NCBI GenBank assembly: GCA_021798135.1
Contig: JAJZYI010000143.1
Span: 1 to 8,436, forward strand
DNA: 8,436 nt
Direction: 5' to 3'
From: Actinomycetes bacterium
GTDB taxonomy: Bacteria > Actinomycetota > Acidimicrobiia > Acidimicrobiales > UBA8190
Numbering within the stretch: position 1 is the stretch's first letter; each line of letters opens with the position of its first letter. Made by a program: the position numbers and the translations under genes. The notes under the pieces were generated by a model. That model was given only the letters and a program-made list of their open reading frames with translations. It did not search any database and was not told the origin of the DNA. Shown here piece by piece: positions 1 to 5,541 of this stretch.

Positions 1-383
1 CGGTGGCCCTGACGCCCAGCACCCCGGCGTACAGCTAGGCGTAGATCGTCTCCACGCACACCCGCTCGTCGGCGTCCTCGGCGACCAGATCAGCCCAGAT
101 CGCCTCGGGGGAACGCCCCTGGCGCAACTACGACCACCCGGTCCCGCAACGCTCCGGATCCAAGGCGCCGGGCCCGCGGTCGACGCCTGGCGCTCTCAGC
201 CCGCCTCTGCGACGCTGCCGGCCGGTAGTGGTCCCGGCCGCCGCCGGCCGCCACCTCGCGGGCGACCGTGGTCGGATGCCGACCCACCCGCCGGCCGATC
301 ACCGCCCACGCCACACCCCGATCCTCCATCAACGCGACAGCGATCTCCTCGCGTTCATACAACGACAGCGGCAAGCCTGGCAT
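1..383 (-). pseudogene. IS30-family transposase, broken N-terminal part
   Basis: Reading leftward from ATG at 383-381, the product begins like IS30-family transposases. It has a 'LSLYEREEIAVAL' stretch and a helix-turn-helix ending in 'IGRRVGRHPTTVAREV', followed by the usual basic 'YRPAASQRRAE' segment; this part binds the element's terminal repeats. The frame is good as far as 'ALRDRVV' (about 140). From about 129 the homology continues in another frame ('RQGRSPEAIWADLV', then 'CVETIYA'), so there is a frameshift near 130-140. A TAG follows directly after 'ETIYA', where the family normally reads ETIY-x-x-LY. The DDE catalytic core would lie beyond the left edge. With a frameshift and an in-frame stop it cannot make a full transposase. 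The family assignment rests on remembered motifs and is fairly sure; the exact IS is unknown. Confidence 0.85.
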
Positions 384-392
384 CCTGGTGTC

Positions 393-457
393 TCCAGCGG
401 TCGGTGGCGGTCATCAGCACCGGCCATCATGACCGGGACCGTGCACCGACCGCTGGA
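393..457. repeat. Perfect 14-bp inverted repeat with a nested 7-bp inverted repeat
   Basis: The arms are TCCAGCGGTCGGTG (393-406) and CACCGACCGCTGGA (444-457), a perfect 14-bp inverted repeat with 37 bases between. Nested inside are CGGTCAT (408-414) and ATGACCG (429-435), which are also complementary, so the whole region could fold into a long imperfect hairpin or cruciform. It starts 10 bases upstream of the broken transposase and lies 250 bases before the recombinase gene. It may be an end of the old insertion sequence, a recombinase or regulator binding site, or a terminator. The repeat is directly visible; its role is unknown. Confidence 0.7.
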
Positions 458-706
458 ACTCGCCCAGCTCACCGGGTTCGCCATTGCCGACGGTGGTACC
501 TCGCAGATCGCCGTCCACTACCACCGTCCCCGATGGGAACGTCCACGCGCGCGCTATCACGAACTCCCAGGCCACGAGCGCCATCCTGCTCCTCCTGGTC
601 GCCAGGTGCACCTGCAGCGGTGGTGCAGCAGTGCCCAGGTCCAGGCCAATGGGGACATCGCCCGGGCGAGGTTGGCTGGGTCTCTCACCGACAACGGAGG
701 CCTGCC
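458..706 (+). other. Leader region before the recombinase, no gene seen
   Basis: No convincing gene is seen on either strand. The frame of the downstream recombinase stays open back to about 404, but that extension reads as low-complexity Pro/Arg/Ser sequence and carries no recombinase homology. A strong Shine-Dalgarno sequence GGAGG at 696-700 lies six bases before ATG 707 and decides the recombinase start. I could not pick out a convincing -35/-10 pair. Confidence 0.5.
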
Positions 707-1615
707 ATGTCCACTGCCGAGACGGTCAACGTCGCTGTCGAGCCAGCCGGTTCAGCTGCCCGCCATGATGCGGAAGGCGCTGCAGCCGCATTCCTGGCGC
801 GCTATTCCGGTCCAACGCTCGAGGCCTACCGCTACGACCTGCGGTCCTTCTTCCAATGGGCGGCTGACGTGAAGCTCGACGTCCTGCGTGCCACCCGCCC
901 GCACATCGAACTGTTCCGAACCTCCTTGGAGACCAGGGGTCTTGCTCCGGCGACGATCGACCGACGGCTGTCCACGGTCTGCGGCTTCTACCGCTTCGCC
1001 CACATCGACGGGCGAATCGGCTCCAACCCTGCCCAATATGTCCGTCGCCCCACGGTTCATGGTCCCGAGGGGCGGGGGCTGGATCGCTCGGAGCTGGGGC
1101 GGTTCCTCTTCGCCGCCGAGCACTTCGACCACGCCCATGTGGCCCTCGCCGTCCTCCTCGGCCTCAACGGCCTGCGCGTCAGCGAGGCGTGCGGCACCAA
1201 CGTCGAGGACCTGGGCTTCGACCGCGGGCACCGGACCCTTCGGATCATGGGCAAAGGATCCAAGCCCGCCATCATCCCCCTCGTCCCGCGCACGGCCCGG
1301 ATGGTCGACCTGGCCGTCGGCGAACGGACAGCGGGCCCGATCCTCCGCCGAGCTTCCGGCGAGCGCCTGGACCGCCGCACCGCGCATCGCTGGGTCCGCT
1401 CGATGGGGCGCCGCACCGGACTCGGCCACGTCCACCCACACATGCTGCGGGCAGCGTTCATCATGGCGGCACTCGACGCCGGCGTCCCCCTCCGAGACGT
1501 CCGACTCGCCGCTCGCCATGCCGACCCCCGGACGACCACCGTCTACGACCACCGACGCCAGGGACTCGACCGCCACGCCGCCTGCGTCGTCGTCGCCTTC
1601 GTCAGCGGAGGGTAA
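707..1615 (+). CDS. Tyrosine recombinase / site-specific integrase (XerC/D-like size)
   Basis: The 302-residue product is the size of XerC/XerD. The start is ATG 707, with GGAGG six bases upstream. The N-terminal core-binding (SAM-like) domain covers about residues 22-115 ('TLEAYRYDLRSFFQWA', 'TIDRRLSTVCGFYRF'). The catalytic domain follows and has the full active-site set: R157 (in GLRVSE), K183 (in MGKGSK, beta-hairpin Lys), H245 and R248 (HMLR), H271 (RHADPRTTT) and the nucleophile Y280 (TVYD). The spacing of the last four matches E. coli XerD closely. After the Arg of HxxR it has Ala-Ala instead of the common His-Ser/Thr, a non-catalytic change. It would cut and rejoin DNA through a 3'-phosphotyrosine bond. 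Neighbours are an IS30 relic, an inverted repeat and toxin-antitoxin genes, so a role in a mobile or integrated element is more likely than chromosome dimer resolution. Its target site is unknown. Confidence 0.92.
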   Translation: MSTAETVNVAVEPAGSAARHDAEGAAAAFLARYSGPTLEAYRYDLRSFFQWAADVKLDVLRATRPHIELFRTSLETRGLAPATIDRRLSTVCGFYRFAHIDGRIGSNPAQYVRRPTVHGPEGRGLDRSELGRFLFAAEHFDHAHVALAVLLGLNGLRVSEACGTNVEDLGFDRGHRTLRIMGKGSKPAIIPLVPRTARMVDLAVGERTAGPILRRASGERLDRRTAHRWVRSMGRRTGLGHVHPHMLRAAFIMAALDAGVPLRDVRLAARHADPRTTTVYDHRRQGLDRHAACVVVAFVSGG

Positions 1616-1695
1616 GCAATCCCCAGCGGCGGCGGCACGACGACCACCCGGTCGCCAGCGCTCGCCGCGGCTGCGAAACGCCAAGCCCCACAGGA

Positions 1696-1717
1696 TTGTG
1701 GCTTGCACAAATAGGCT
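1696..1717 (+). promoter_or_regulatory. Candidate promoter/operator of the toxin-first TA pair
   Basis: TAGGCT at 1712-1717 fits the actinobacterial -10 pattern TAnnnT and would start transcription about 15 bases before GTG 1739. A short dyad TTGTG (1696-1700) / CACAA (1706-1710) sits just upstream, where an autorepressing ribbon-helix-helix antitoxin could bind. No good -35 is visible. Weak call, based on pattern and position only. Confidence 0.3.
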
Positions 1718-1738
1718 CTTCGGTGCCACGATGACGGG

Positions 1739-1981
1739 GTGAAGCCGGTCCGGTTCACCCGAAGCAGCCGAAAACACCGGATCGGGCGCGCCAGCGCCCA
1801 CCACGTCATCGCCACCGTCCCCGCCGAAGTCGACCACGACGAAGACACCGGAGCCGACCTGCTGACCTGGATCGGCGACGACGAACGCGGCCGCGAACTC
1901 GAGATCGTCGCCGTCGACCGACCCGACTGCATCCTCGTCATCCACGTCATGCCGACGCACTATCGGAGGAACAAGCCATGA
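1739..1981 (+). CDS. Small BrnT/RelE-like putative toxin, first gene of a TA pair
   Basis: The product is a basic 80-residue protein starting at GTG 1739. An in-frame TAG at 1712-1714 rules out a longer start. The N-terminus is 'MKPVRFTRSSRKHRIG'. The core 'LLTWIGDDERGRELEIVAV' followed by 'DCILVIHVMPTHYR' has the pattern of small RelE/BrnT-like toxin folds: a basic helix, then antiparallel strands ('LTWIG', 'ELEIVAV', 'ILVIHVMP') and a C-terminal basic 'HYRR'. Possible catalytic residues are R51, E53, H69 and R76/R77, but this is a guess. It overlaps the next gene by four bases (ATGA) and that gene encodes a ribbon-helix-helix protein, so I infer a type II toxin in toxin-first order, as in brnT-brnA. 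RNase activity is not shown. There is no clear Shine-Dalgarno before GTG. It could also be a DUF4258-like protein without toxicity. Confidence 0.75.
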   Translation: MKPVRFTRSSRKHRIGRASAHHVIATVPAEVDHDEDTGADLLTWIGDDERGRELEIVAVDRPDCILVIHVMPTHYRRNKP

Positions 1982-2289
1982 CCTCCCGCAAGAAGATCAC
2001 CCCAGGCCCCGTCGGAGCCGACGTCGACCTCGAACACGACGACGTCCGCCTCCCCGACGGCAGCCGGCTCACCGACAAGCGGGCCGCCGCCCTCGCCCAG
2101 CGGACCCTCGCCCGTCGCCGCGGCCGGCCATCGGTCACCGGCGACCAGTCCCACACCCCCAGCCTCACCGTCCGAGTCAGCCCCACCACTCGAGCAGCCC
2201 TCGAAGCGATCGCTGCCGCACAAGGCCGCCGCCTCGCCGACATCAGCCGCGAAGCCTTCGAGGAGTACATCCGCCGCCACGCCAGGTGA
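1978..2289 (+). CDS. Ribbon-helix-helix (CopG/Arc-type) antitoxin
   Basis: The product has 103 residues from ATG 1978, with GGAGGA at 1965-1970 seven bases upstream. Its C-terminal part is a ribbon-helix-helix DNA-binding domain: beta strand 'SLTVRVSP' (about 62-69), helix 1 'TTRAALEAIAAAQG' (70-83) and helix 2 'ADISREAFEEYIRR' (87-100). The N-terminal half has an acidic stretch ('VDLEHDDVRLPDG') and a helix with an RRRGRPS turn (about 32-52), as in actinobacterial CopG-like antitoxins. I infer that the N-terminal half binds and masks the toxin, while the ribbon-helix-helix dimer represses the operon. The ATGA overlap with the upstream gene indicates coupled translation. The DNA-binding fold is fairly sure; the antitoxin role follows from context. 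Confidence 0.8.
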   Translation: MTSRKKITPGPVGADVDLEHDDVRLPDGSRLTDKRAAALAQRTLARRRGRPSVTGDQSHTPSLTVRVSPTTRAALEAIAAAQGRRLADISREAFEEYIRRHAR

Positions 2290-2425
2290 CACCGCCAACC
2301 CCAAGGCGACCACACCAACAGAAGCAGCTGTCCCCGAACCTCGCCGCCCGCGTGGCACCACCGCGCCCCCGAACGCCGGGAGCGGGCGGTGAGCATCGAG
2401 GTGGTTCGAGCGGTCTGGGCACCCC

Positions 2426-2812
2426 CTACGTCGCCACGACCCCCAATCCCAGCGCTCGAGCGGCAGCGGCCAGGGAGGCGTCGAAGGTGGCCACCTGCCC
2501 GTTCACCTGCTCGGCCGCGAGCAGCACACAGCAGTCCGGCATCTTGAGACGGGTCGACGCCCGCAGACCGGCAAGGCGCGCGGGAGCGTTCGCGTCCAGA
2601 CCGACACCATCGATCCCGAGCTGCGACAGGGCGGCCATCGCCACCTCGAGCTTGCCGGTCCGGGTCGGTCCGACGAGCACTTCTGCCAGCGTCAGCCGGC
2701 TGGCCGACAGAGGGGTTGCGCCGGCTGCCTCGAGGAGGACCTCGGCCCGGGCGTGATGGGCGTCGTCGGCGTCGAGGTGGGCGATCAGAACCGATGCGTC
2801 GATGACGATCAC
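2426..2812 (-). CDS. vapC: VapC toxin, PIN-domain ribonuclease
   Basis: The 128-residue product from GTG 2812-2810 has the usual VapC length and order. All four PIN acidic residues are present: D5 ('VIDASVLIAHLD'), E44 ('LTLAEVLVGP'), D93 ('RLKMPDCCVLLAA') and D111 ('VATFDASLA'). These bind Mg or Mn ions and cut RNA, often tRNA or rRNA in this family; the target here cannot be read from sequence. The gene overlaps the end of vapB by four bases (GTGA, 2809-2812), so the two are translationally coupled. A longer open frame extends upstream but has no PIN homology there, so the GTG directly before 'IVIDAS' is the right start. The toxin looks intact. Confidence 0.92.
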   Translation of the reverse strand: MIVIDASVLIAHLDADDAHHARAEVLLEAAGATPLSASRLTLAEVLVGPTRTGKLEVAMAALSQLGIDGVGLDANAPARLAGLRASTRLKMPDCCVLLAAEQVNGQVATFDASLAAAARALGLGVVAT

Positions 2813-3078
2813 TCGGGCCAGTCCTGGCGCAGCTCCTCCAGGTAGCCGGGACCGTAGACCCCGGTGAGCAGACCGCTCGTGCGCCGGAGCGTCTCCCTGC
2901 GTTCTGCCGCCACCTTGTCGGCGGTCTCGCCCAGGGCCCGGTAGCCCTCGCCGAGGAGGCGGAGCACCAGCTTGGCGCGGCTGTCCCGGTCCTCCGGCCA
3001 GCGCTTCGCCGCGGCATCGAGGGCTCGGGCGACCTCGTCGGTCTCCGTGATGACGTGACGGGGACGGGTGGTGGGCAC
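2809..3078 (-). CDS. vapB: VapB-type antitoxin
   Basis: The 89-residue product precedes vapC with a GTGA overlap. Its N-terminus 'RPRHVITETDEVARALDAAAKRWPE' is of the kind found in actinobacterial VapB-like antitoxins: a short beta strand followed by helices. The second half ('VLRLLGEGYRAL', 'TADKVAAERRETLRRTSG', 'YGPGYLEELRQDWPE') is helical and ends in an aromatic/acidic tail of the sort that wraps around VapC. I chose GTG 3078-3076 because the homology-like part starts there and a TACACT -10 element ends exactly seven bases before it, which suggests a leaderless mRNA. The frame is open further upstream, but that sequence belongs to other, unrelated DNA. Identification as the antitoxin rests mainly on its position and size. 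Confidence 0.85.
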   Translation of the reverse strand: MPTTRPRHVITETDEVARALDAAAKRWPEDRDSRAKLVLRLLGEGYRALGETADKVAAERRETLRRTSGLLTGVYGPGYLEELRQDWPE

Positions 3079-3085
3079 GCACCCA

Positions 3086-3091
3086 AGTGTA
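3086..3091 (-). promoter_or_regulatory. -10 element of vapBC, probable leaderless promoter
   Basis: On the minus strand TACACT is a good TAnnnT -10 hexamer. Seven bases separate it from GTG 3078, so transcription would start at or next to the start codon. No clear -35 is visible, as is common for actinobacterial leaderless promoters. There is no Shine-Dalgarno sequence before the GTG, which agrees with leaderless translation. Confidence 0.5.
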
Positions 3092-3092
3092 A

Positions 3093-3299
3093 CACCTTGC
3101 CGTGAGTGCAGCACCGCAGGACAGCCCCGGCTCGGCGCACCACTCCCGGCGCGACAGCGGCACGGGAGGCGCCGGCGAGCAGCGCGATGCCCACGGGCCA
3201 CAGGTCGAGGTGAACGCACGTGGCGGCAACGACGGCGCCGGACACCGGCAGGGTGGGCCGCGACGGGCATGATGACGCTCCTGGCGCGCTGGCAGGGCA
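3093..3299. other. Spacer between vapBC and the PadR relic, no clear gene
   Basis: No gene is supported here. One minus-strand frame (about 3245 to 3110) reads as a hydrophobic, Ala/Val/Leu-rich segment ('LDLWPVGIALLAGASRAAVA') that could be the remains of a membrane protein gene once next to the PadR regulator. It is too short and featureless to call. A plus-strand frame of about 58 codons (GTG 3102) is of no recognisable family. Confidence 0.35.
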
Positions 3300-3508
3300 G
3301 TCCGGCCACCTGCAGCCGCTCGCGCAGCAACGCCGCTGCCGGCGCCGTCAGCCGGTACGGCCTGCGACGATCCTCGGCCGGCAGGGGTTCGACGAGCCCT
3401 TCCTCCTGGAACCTCCTGGAGCCGGGCCAGCACGCCGCAGAGAGTGCCTGGTCCGAAGCGCACGCCGCTCGTCGCCTCGATGTCGACGATGAGCGCGCAG
3501 ACGTCCCG
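3300..3508 (-). pseudogene. PadR-family transcriptional regulator, truncated and frameshifted
   Basis: From about 3505 leftward the minus strand reads 'DVCALIVDIEATSGV' and 'RFGPGTLCGVLARLQE', the second and third helices of a PadR winged-helix domain (normally ...HGYALI..DIE....R.GPGTLY..L.RLEE.GL). The frame then shifts by one and continues 'FQEEGLVEP', then 'LPAEDRRRPYRLTAPA' and 'ALLRERLQ', the wing and following helix. The shift falls at a 10-bp tandem duplication (3402-3421); removing one copy restores 'ARLQEEGLVEP'. The first helix is missing, an in-frame TGA lies just upstream, and there is no proper start codon, so the 5' end is lost too. The C-terminal dimerisation helix is not recognisable past about 3300. 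PadR proteins are usually ligand-responsive repressors of transporters; this one cannot be functional. Confidence 0.8.
3402..3421. repeat. 10-bp tandem duplication that frameshifts the PadR gene
   Basis: CCTCCTGGAA (3402-3411) is followed at once by CCTCCTGGAG (3412-3421), 9 of 10 bases identical. On the coding (minus) strand this duplicates the Gln-Glu-Glu codons at the end of the recognition helix and adds 10 bases, so the frame moves by one. Confidence 0.8.
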
Positions 3509-3557
3509 ACCGCCGGGTCACGGGCGTGTCCGGTTCGCCGCCGGCGCGCCCTGGGGC

Positions 3558-3563
3558 CACAAT
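3558..3563 (+). promoter_or_regulatory. Possible -10 element of the gene at 3571
   Basis: CACAAT resembles a -10 hexamer and is separated by seven bases from GTG 3571, the same geometry as upstream of vapB and the peroxiredoxin gene. No Shine-Dalgarno lies before the GTG. Weak on its own; supported by the repeated spacing. Confidence 0.35.
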
Positions 3564-3570
3564 TGCCGCC

Positions 3571-3999
3571 GTGGACGCGGACGGCCTGGTCCGGGAGCTG
3601 GCGGACCGCTTCCGGGCCGTCGTTCCCCCCGGTTTCCGTGTCGCCGTCGGGTCCGGCGGCGTCGTGCGGTTCTCCTGCGACGAAGGGCGCTTCCCCGGGC
3701 AGCTCGGCGACTTCCAGCCCGGGACGGCGGGCACCCGGCTCCGGAGCAACCTCGTCGACGTGCCCGGCTCCCCGGTCGAGCGCGTGGAGGCGGCGGCCAG
3801 GCAGGCGCTCGACGACCGCCAGGACTACGTGGACGAGGTCTCCCACCAGCCGTGGCCGGGGGTCCGCCGCCCGCCCAGCGCTCGGGCCCAGGTCCGCCGC
3901 GGGCTGCTCCACTGCTGGTACGAGGACGGCGACGGGGTCGTGCTCGAGCTCGACCCGGTCCCGCTCGGCGGGCTCCTGTCACCCGTTGGGGACGCGTAG
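3571..3999 (+). CDS. Conserved-looking hypothetical protein, 142 aa
   Basis: I do not recognise a named family. The 142-residue product reads 'DADGLVRELADRFRAVVPPGF', then a beta-rich middle ('VAVGSGGVVRFSCDEGRFPG', 'GTRLRSNLVDVPG'), a helix ('VERVEAAARQALDDRQDYVDEV'), 'HQPWPG', and strands with a Trp-Tyr turn ('LLHCWYEDGDGVVLELDPVPL'). It has no signal peptide or membrane segment, so it is probably cytosolic. The amphipathic helix-sheet-helix-sheet order and regular codon usage indicate a real gene; similar small proteins are common as unannotated genes in actinobacteria. GTG 3571 is preferred over GTG 3526 because the first 15 codons of the longer version look non-coding and a -10-like hexamer lies there. 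It is divergent from the PadR relic and converges on the ferritin-like gene. Confidence 0.7.
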   Translation: MDADGLVRELADRFRAVVPPGFRVAVGSGGVVRFSCDEGRFPGQLGDFQPGTAGTRLRSNLVDVPGSPVERVEAAARQALDDRQDYVDEVSHQPWPGVRRPPSARAQVRRGLLHCWYEDGDGVVLELDPVPLGGLLSPVGDA

Positions 4000-4102
4000 C
4001 CGCCTTCCGGCGCGCGCCCCGTCCCCCACCGCCTGTCCGCCGGGCCCGCCGGCGTCCCTCGACCGCACCGGCCAGGACGCCCCCCAGCCCCGGCGGCACC
4101 TG

Positions 4103-4128
4103 CCGACGGGGCCGCCGGGCGCCGTCGG
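4103..4128. terminator. Hairpin between convergent genes
   Basis: CCGACGG (4103-4109) and CCGTCGG (4122-4128) form a perfect 7-bp stem with a 12-base loop. The hairpin lies 10 bases past the stop of the ferritin-like gene and about 100 bases past the stop of the plus-strand hypothetical gene. There is no U-tract on either strand, as in many high-GC terminators. The rest of 4000-4138 is GC-rich with no gene. Confidence 0.4.
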
Positions 4129-4138
4129 GTGCCGGCCC

Positions 4139-5314
4139 TCAGGCGTCGCGACCGGCAGCCGGCGCCGCCGCGCCCGCCGCCACCCGGCGAGCGCGCAGCT
4201 CGGCGGCGACGTCGTAGTCGTCGTAGTCCGAGGCGGTGTCCGCTCCTCCGTCGAACGCGAGCAGCCCGGCCCGCTCCCACTCGCGCCGCAGCCACCCGTC
4301 GTTGGCGTCGAGGAGGCCGAGCTTGCGGACGTTCGGCACGAGCTTGGCGTAGAACGCCTGCACGAACTGCCCGGCGAACCCGGGGCCCGTCGTGGCCATC
4401 GCCTGCTGCAGGTAGGGCAGCACCTCGGGCAGTGACAGCCCGAGCCGCTCCCAGACCTCGGGCGTGGTCGCCCGTGCCCGGCTGAACAGCGTGCTCTCCG
4501 CCAGGAACTGCTGGCGCTCGAGCAGCTCCGCCGCGGTCAGCTGGGCGTAGTGCTCGGACAGGCTGACCACCCCGAAGGCGACGTGGCGGGCCTCGTCGGC
4601 CATGACGTAGCGCAGGATCCGGGCGAGCAGCGGCTCGCTGACCGTGCGCCGCAGCTCGCCGAAGGCGGCCAGGGCCAGGCTCTCGATCACGATCTGCATG
4701 CCCAGGTAGGCGATGTCCCACCGGCTGTCCTGCATGAGCGCGGTGATCTGCGCCTGGAGGAACGGGGTCATCGGGTACGGGTCGCCGATCTTGGTGGCGA
4801 GGTAGCGGGCGAACACCTCGGTGTGCCGGGCCTCGTCCATCGTCTGGGTCGACGCGTAGTACTTGGCGTCGATCCACGGCACCGTCTCCACCAGCTTCGC
4901 CGCGACGATCATCGCCCCCTGCTCGCCGTGCATGAACTGGCTCAGCCGCGCCTGCAGCAGCTCCACGCCGAGCCGGCGGAGCTCCCGCTCGCCCCAGGCG
5001 GCCAGGGGCGAGCCCGGGATGGTGGCGGCCACGCGGAAGACGGGCGGGACGCCCGCGTCGCCCATGTCCGCCACCAGCCGCTCGGGGTCGACGTCGGTCG
5101 ACCAGTCGAGGTCGGTCTCGCTGTTCCACTGCGCGGCCATCGCCTTGCCGTACAGGGTCGCGAGCTGGGGCCGCTCTCGTTCGTAGCGCCAGGTGAAGAT
5201 CCGGGGCGCGTGGTCCTCGACGAGCGCGACGGTGGCCGCGACCTCGTCCGCACCGGGCTCGGCGTCGGGCGCCACCGGCCCCGCCGGGCCGTGCTCACCG
5301 CTGCGGTGCTGCAC
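4139..5314 (-). CDS. Ferritin-like di-iron protein, possible oxygenase/oxidase
   Basis: The 391-residue product has a four-helix-bundle ferritin-like core with a complete carboxylate-bridged di-iron ligand set in two symmetric halves. These are E131 (HGEQGA) with E161 and H164 (MDEARH), and E211 (VIESLA) with E241 and H244 (ADEARH). Both halves have 30-residue spacing, E-x29-ExxH. Long helices continue to about residue 330; the C-terminus carries an acidic/tyrosine patch 'DYDDYD' (363-368). The length fits R2-like or AurF/CmlI-like O2-activating enzymes better than storage ferritins (about 170 aa), but the substrate is unknown and neighbours give no pathway. Start choice: GTG 5314 has a perfect AGGAGG at 5326-5321 with six bases spacing. 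ATG 5338 is in frame but lacks a ribosome site. There is no signal peptide, so it is probably cytosolic. Confidence 0.85.
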   Translation of the reverse strand: MQHRSGEHGPAGPVAPDAEPGADEVAATVALVEDHAPRIFTWRYERERPQLATLYGKAMAAQWNSETDLDWSTDVDPERLVADMGDAGVPPVFRVAATIPGSPLAAWGERELRRLGVELLQARLSQFMHGEQGAMIVAAKLVETVPWIDAKYYASTQTMDEARHTEVFARYLATKIGDPYPMTPFLQAQITALMQDSRWDIAYLGMQIVIESLALAAFGELRRTVSEPLLARILRYVMADEARHVAFGVVSLSEHYAQLTAAELLERQQFLAESTLFSRARATTPEVWERLGLSLPEVLPYLQQAMATTGPGFAGQFVQAFYAKLVPNVRKLGLLDANDGWLRREWERAGLLAFDGGADTASDYDDYDVAAELRARRVAAGAAAPAAGRDA

Positions 5315-5443
5315 CCGGGGCCTCCTGTCGCTCGGCATGGCGCCGCCGAGCCGCTGCAGACACGCCACGGCGACGGCCGCGTCGGTCCGGCGACGCCCTC
5401 GCGAGCAGCGTAGCGCCGGGCCCGGCACGGGGCCGAGCGCGCC

Positions 5444-5467
5444 GGCGGGGCCCGCGAGGGCCCCGCC
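5444..5467. terminator. Strong hairpin, 10-bp perfect stem with GCGA loop
   Basis: GGCGGGGCCC (5444-5453) and GGGCCCCGCC (5458-5467) pair perfectly around the four-base loop GCGA, a GNRA-type tetraloop on the plus strand (TCGC on the minus strand). It lies between hsp20 and the ferritin-like gene, about 75 bases past the hsp20 stop, and could end hsp20 transcription and insulate the ferritin-like gene. No U-tract follows. Confidence 0.5.
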
Positions 5468-5503
5468 CGTGTCCGTGCGCTACCGGTCCGCCGGCCCCCG
5501 GGA

Positions 5504-5539
5504 CGCTCCCGACCGCCCGCAGAAGGCCGGCCGGGAGCG
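5504..5539 (-). terminator. Second hairpin directly after the hsp20 stop
   Basis: CGCTCCCG (5504-5511) and CGGGAGCG (5532-5539) form a perfect 8-bp stem with a 20-base loop. On the minus strand the stem begins two bases after the hsp20 stop codon. It may act with the hairpin at 5444-5467 as a double terminator or protect the mRNA 3' end. No U-tract. Confidence 0.4.
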
Positions 5540-5541
5540 GG

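Noticed and set aside
404..706. N-terminal extension of the recombinase to about residue 403 in total
   Set aside because: The extra 101 codons are low-complexity with no recombinase homology, while ATG 707 has a strong GGAGG and gives the XerC/D length.
752..1960. Long minus-strand open frame opposite the recombinase
   Set aside because: It is the antisense of a gene with a full catalytic motif set and of the TA toxin; its product is a low-complexity Asp/Gly/Val-rich string.
2389..2430. GTG with weak purine-rich site reading 'VSIEVVRAVWAPP', like the start of an actinobacterial helix-turn-helix gene
   Set aside because: Only about a dozen residues fit before the frame runs into the antisense of vapC; too short to support even a truncated gene.
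3110..3245. Hydrophobic minus-strand segment as a membrane gene remnant
   Set aside because: One hydrophobic stretch with no motif, start or homology that I recognise; chance hydrophobicity in GC-rich DNA is likely.
4550..5413. Plus-strand open frame of 287 codons
   Set aside because: It is opposite the ferritin-like gene, which has two complete ExxH metal sites and a perfect Shine-Dalgarno; the plus-strand product has no motif.
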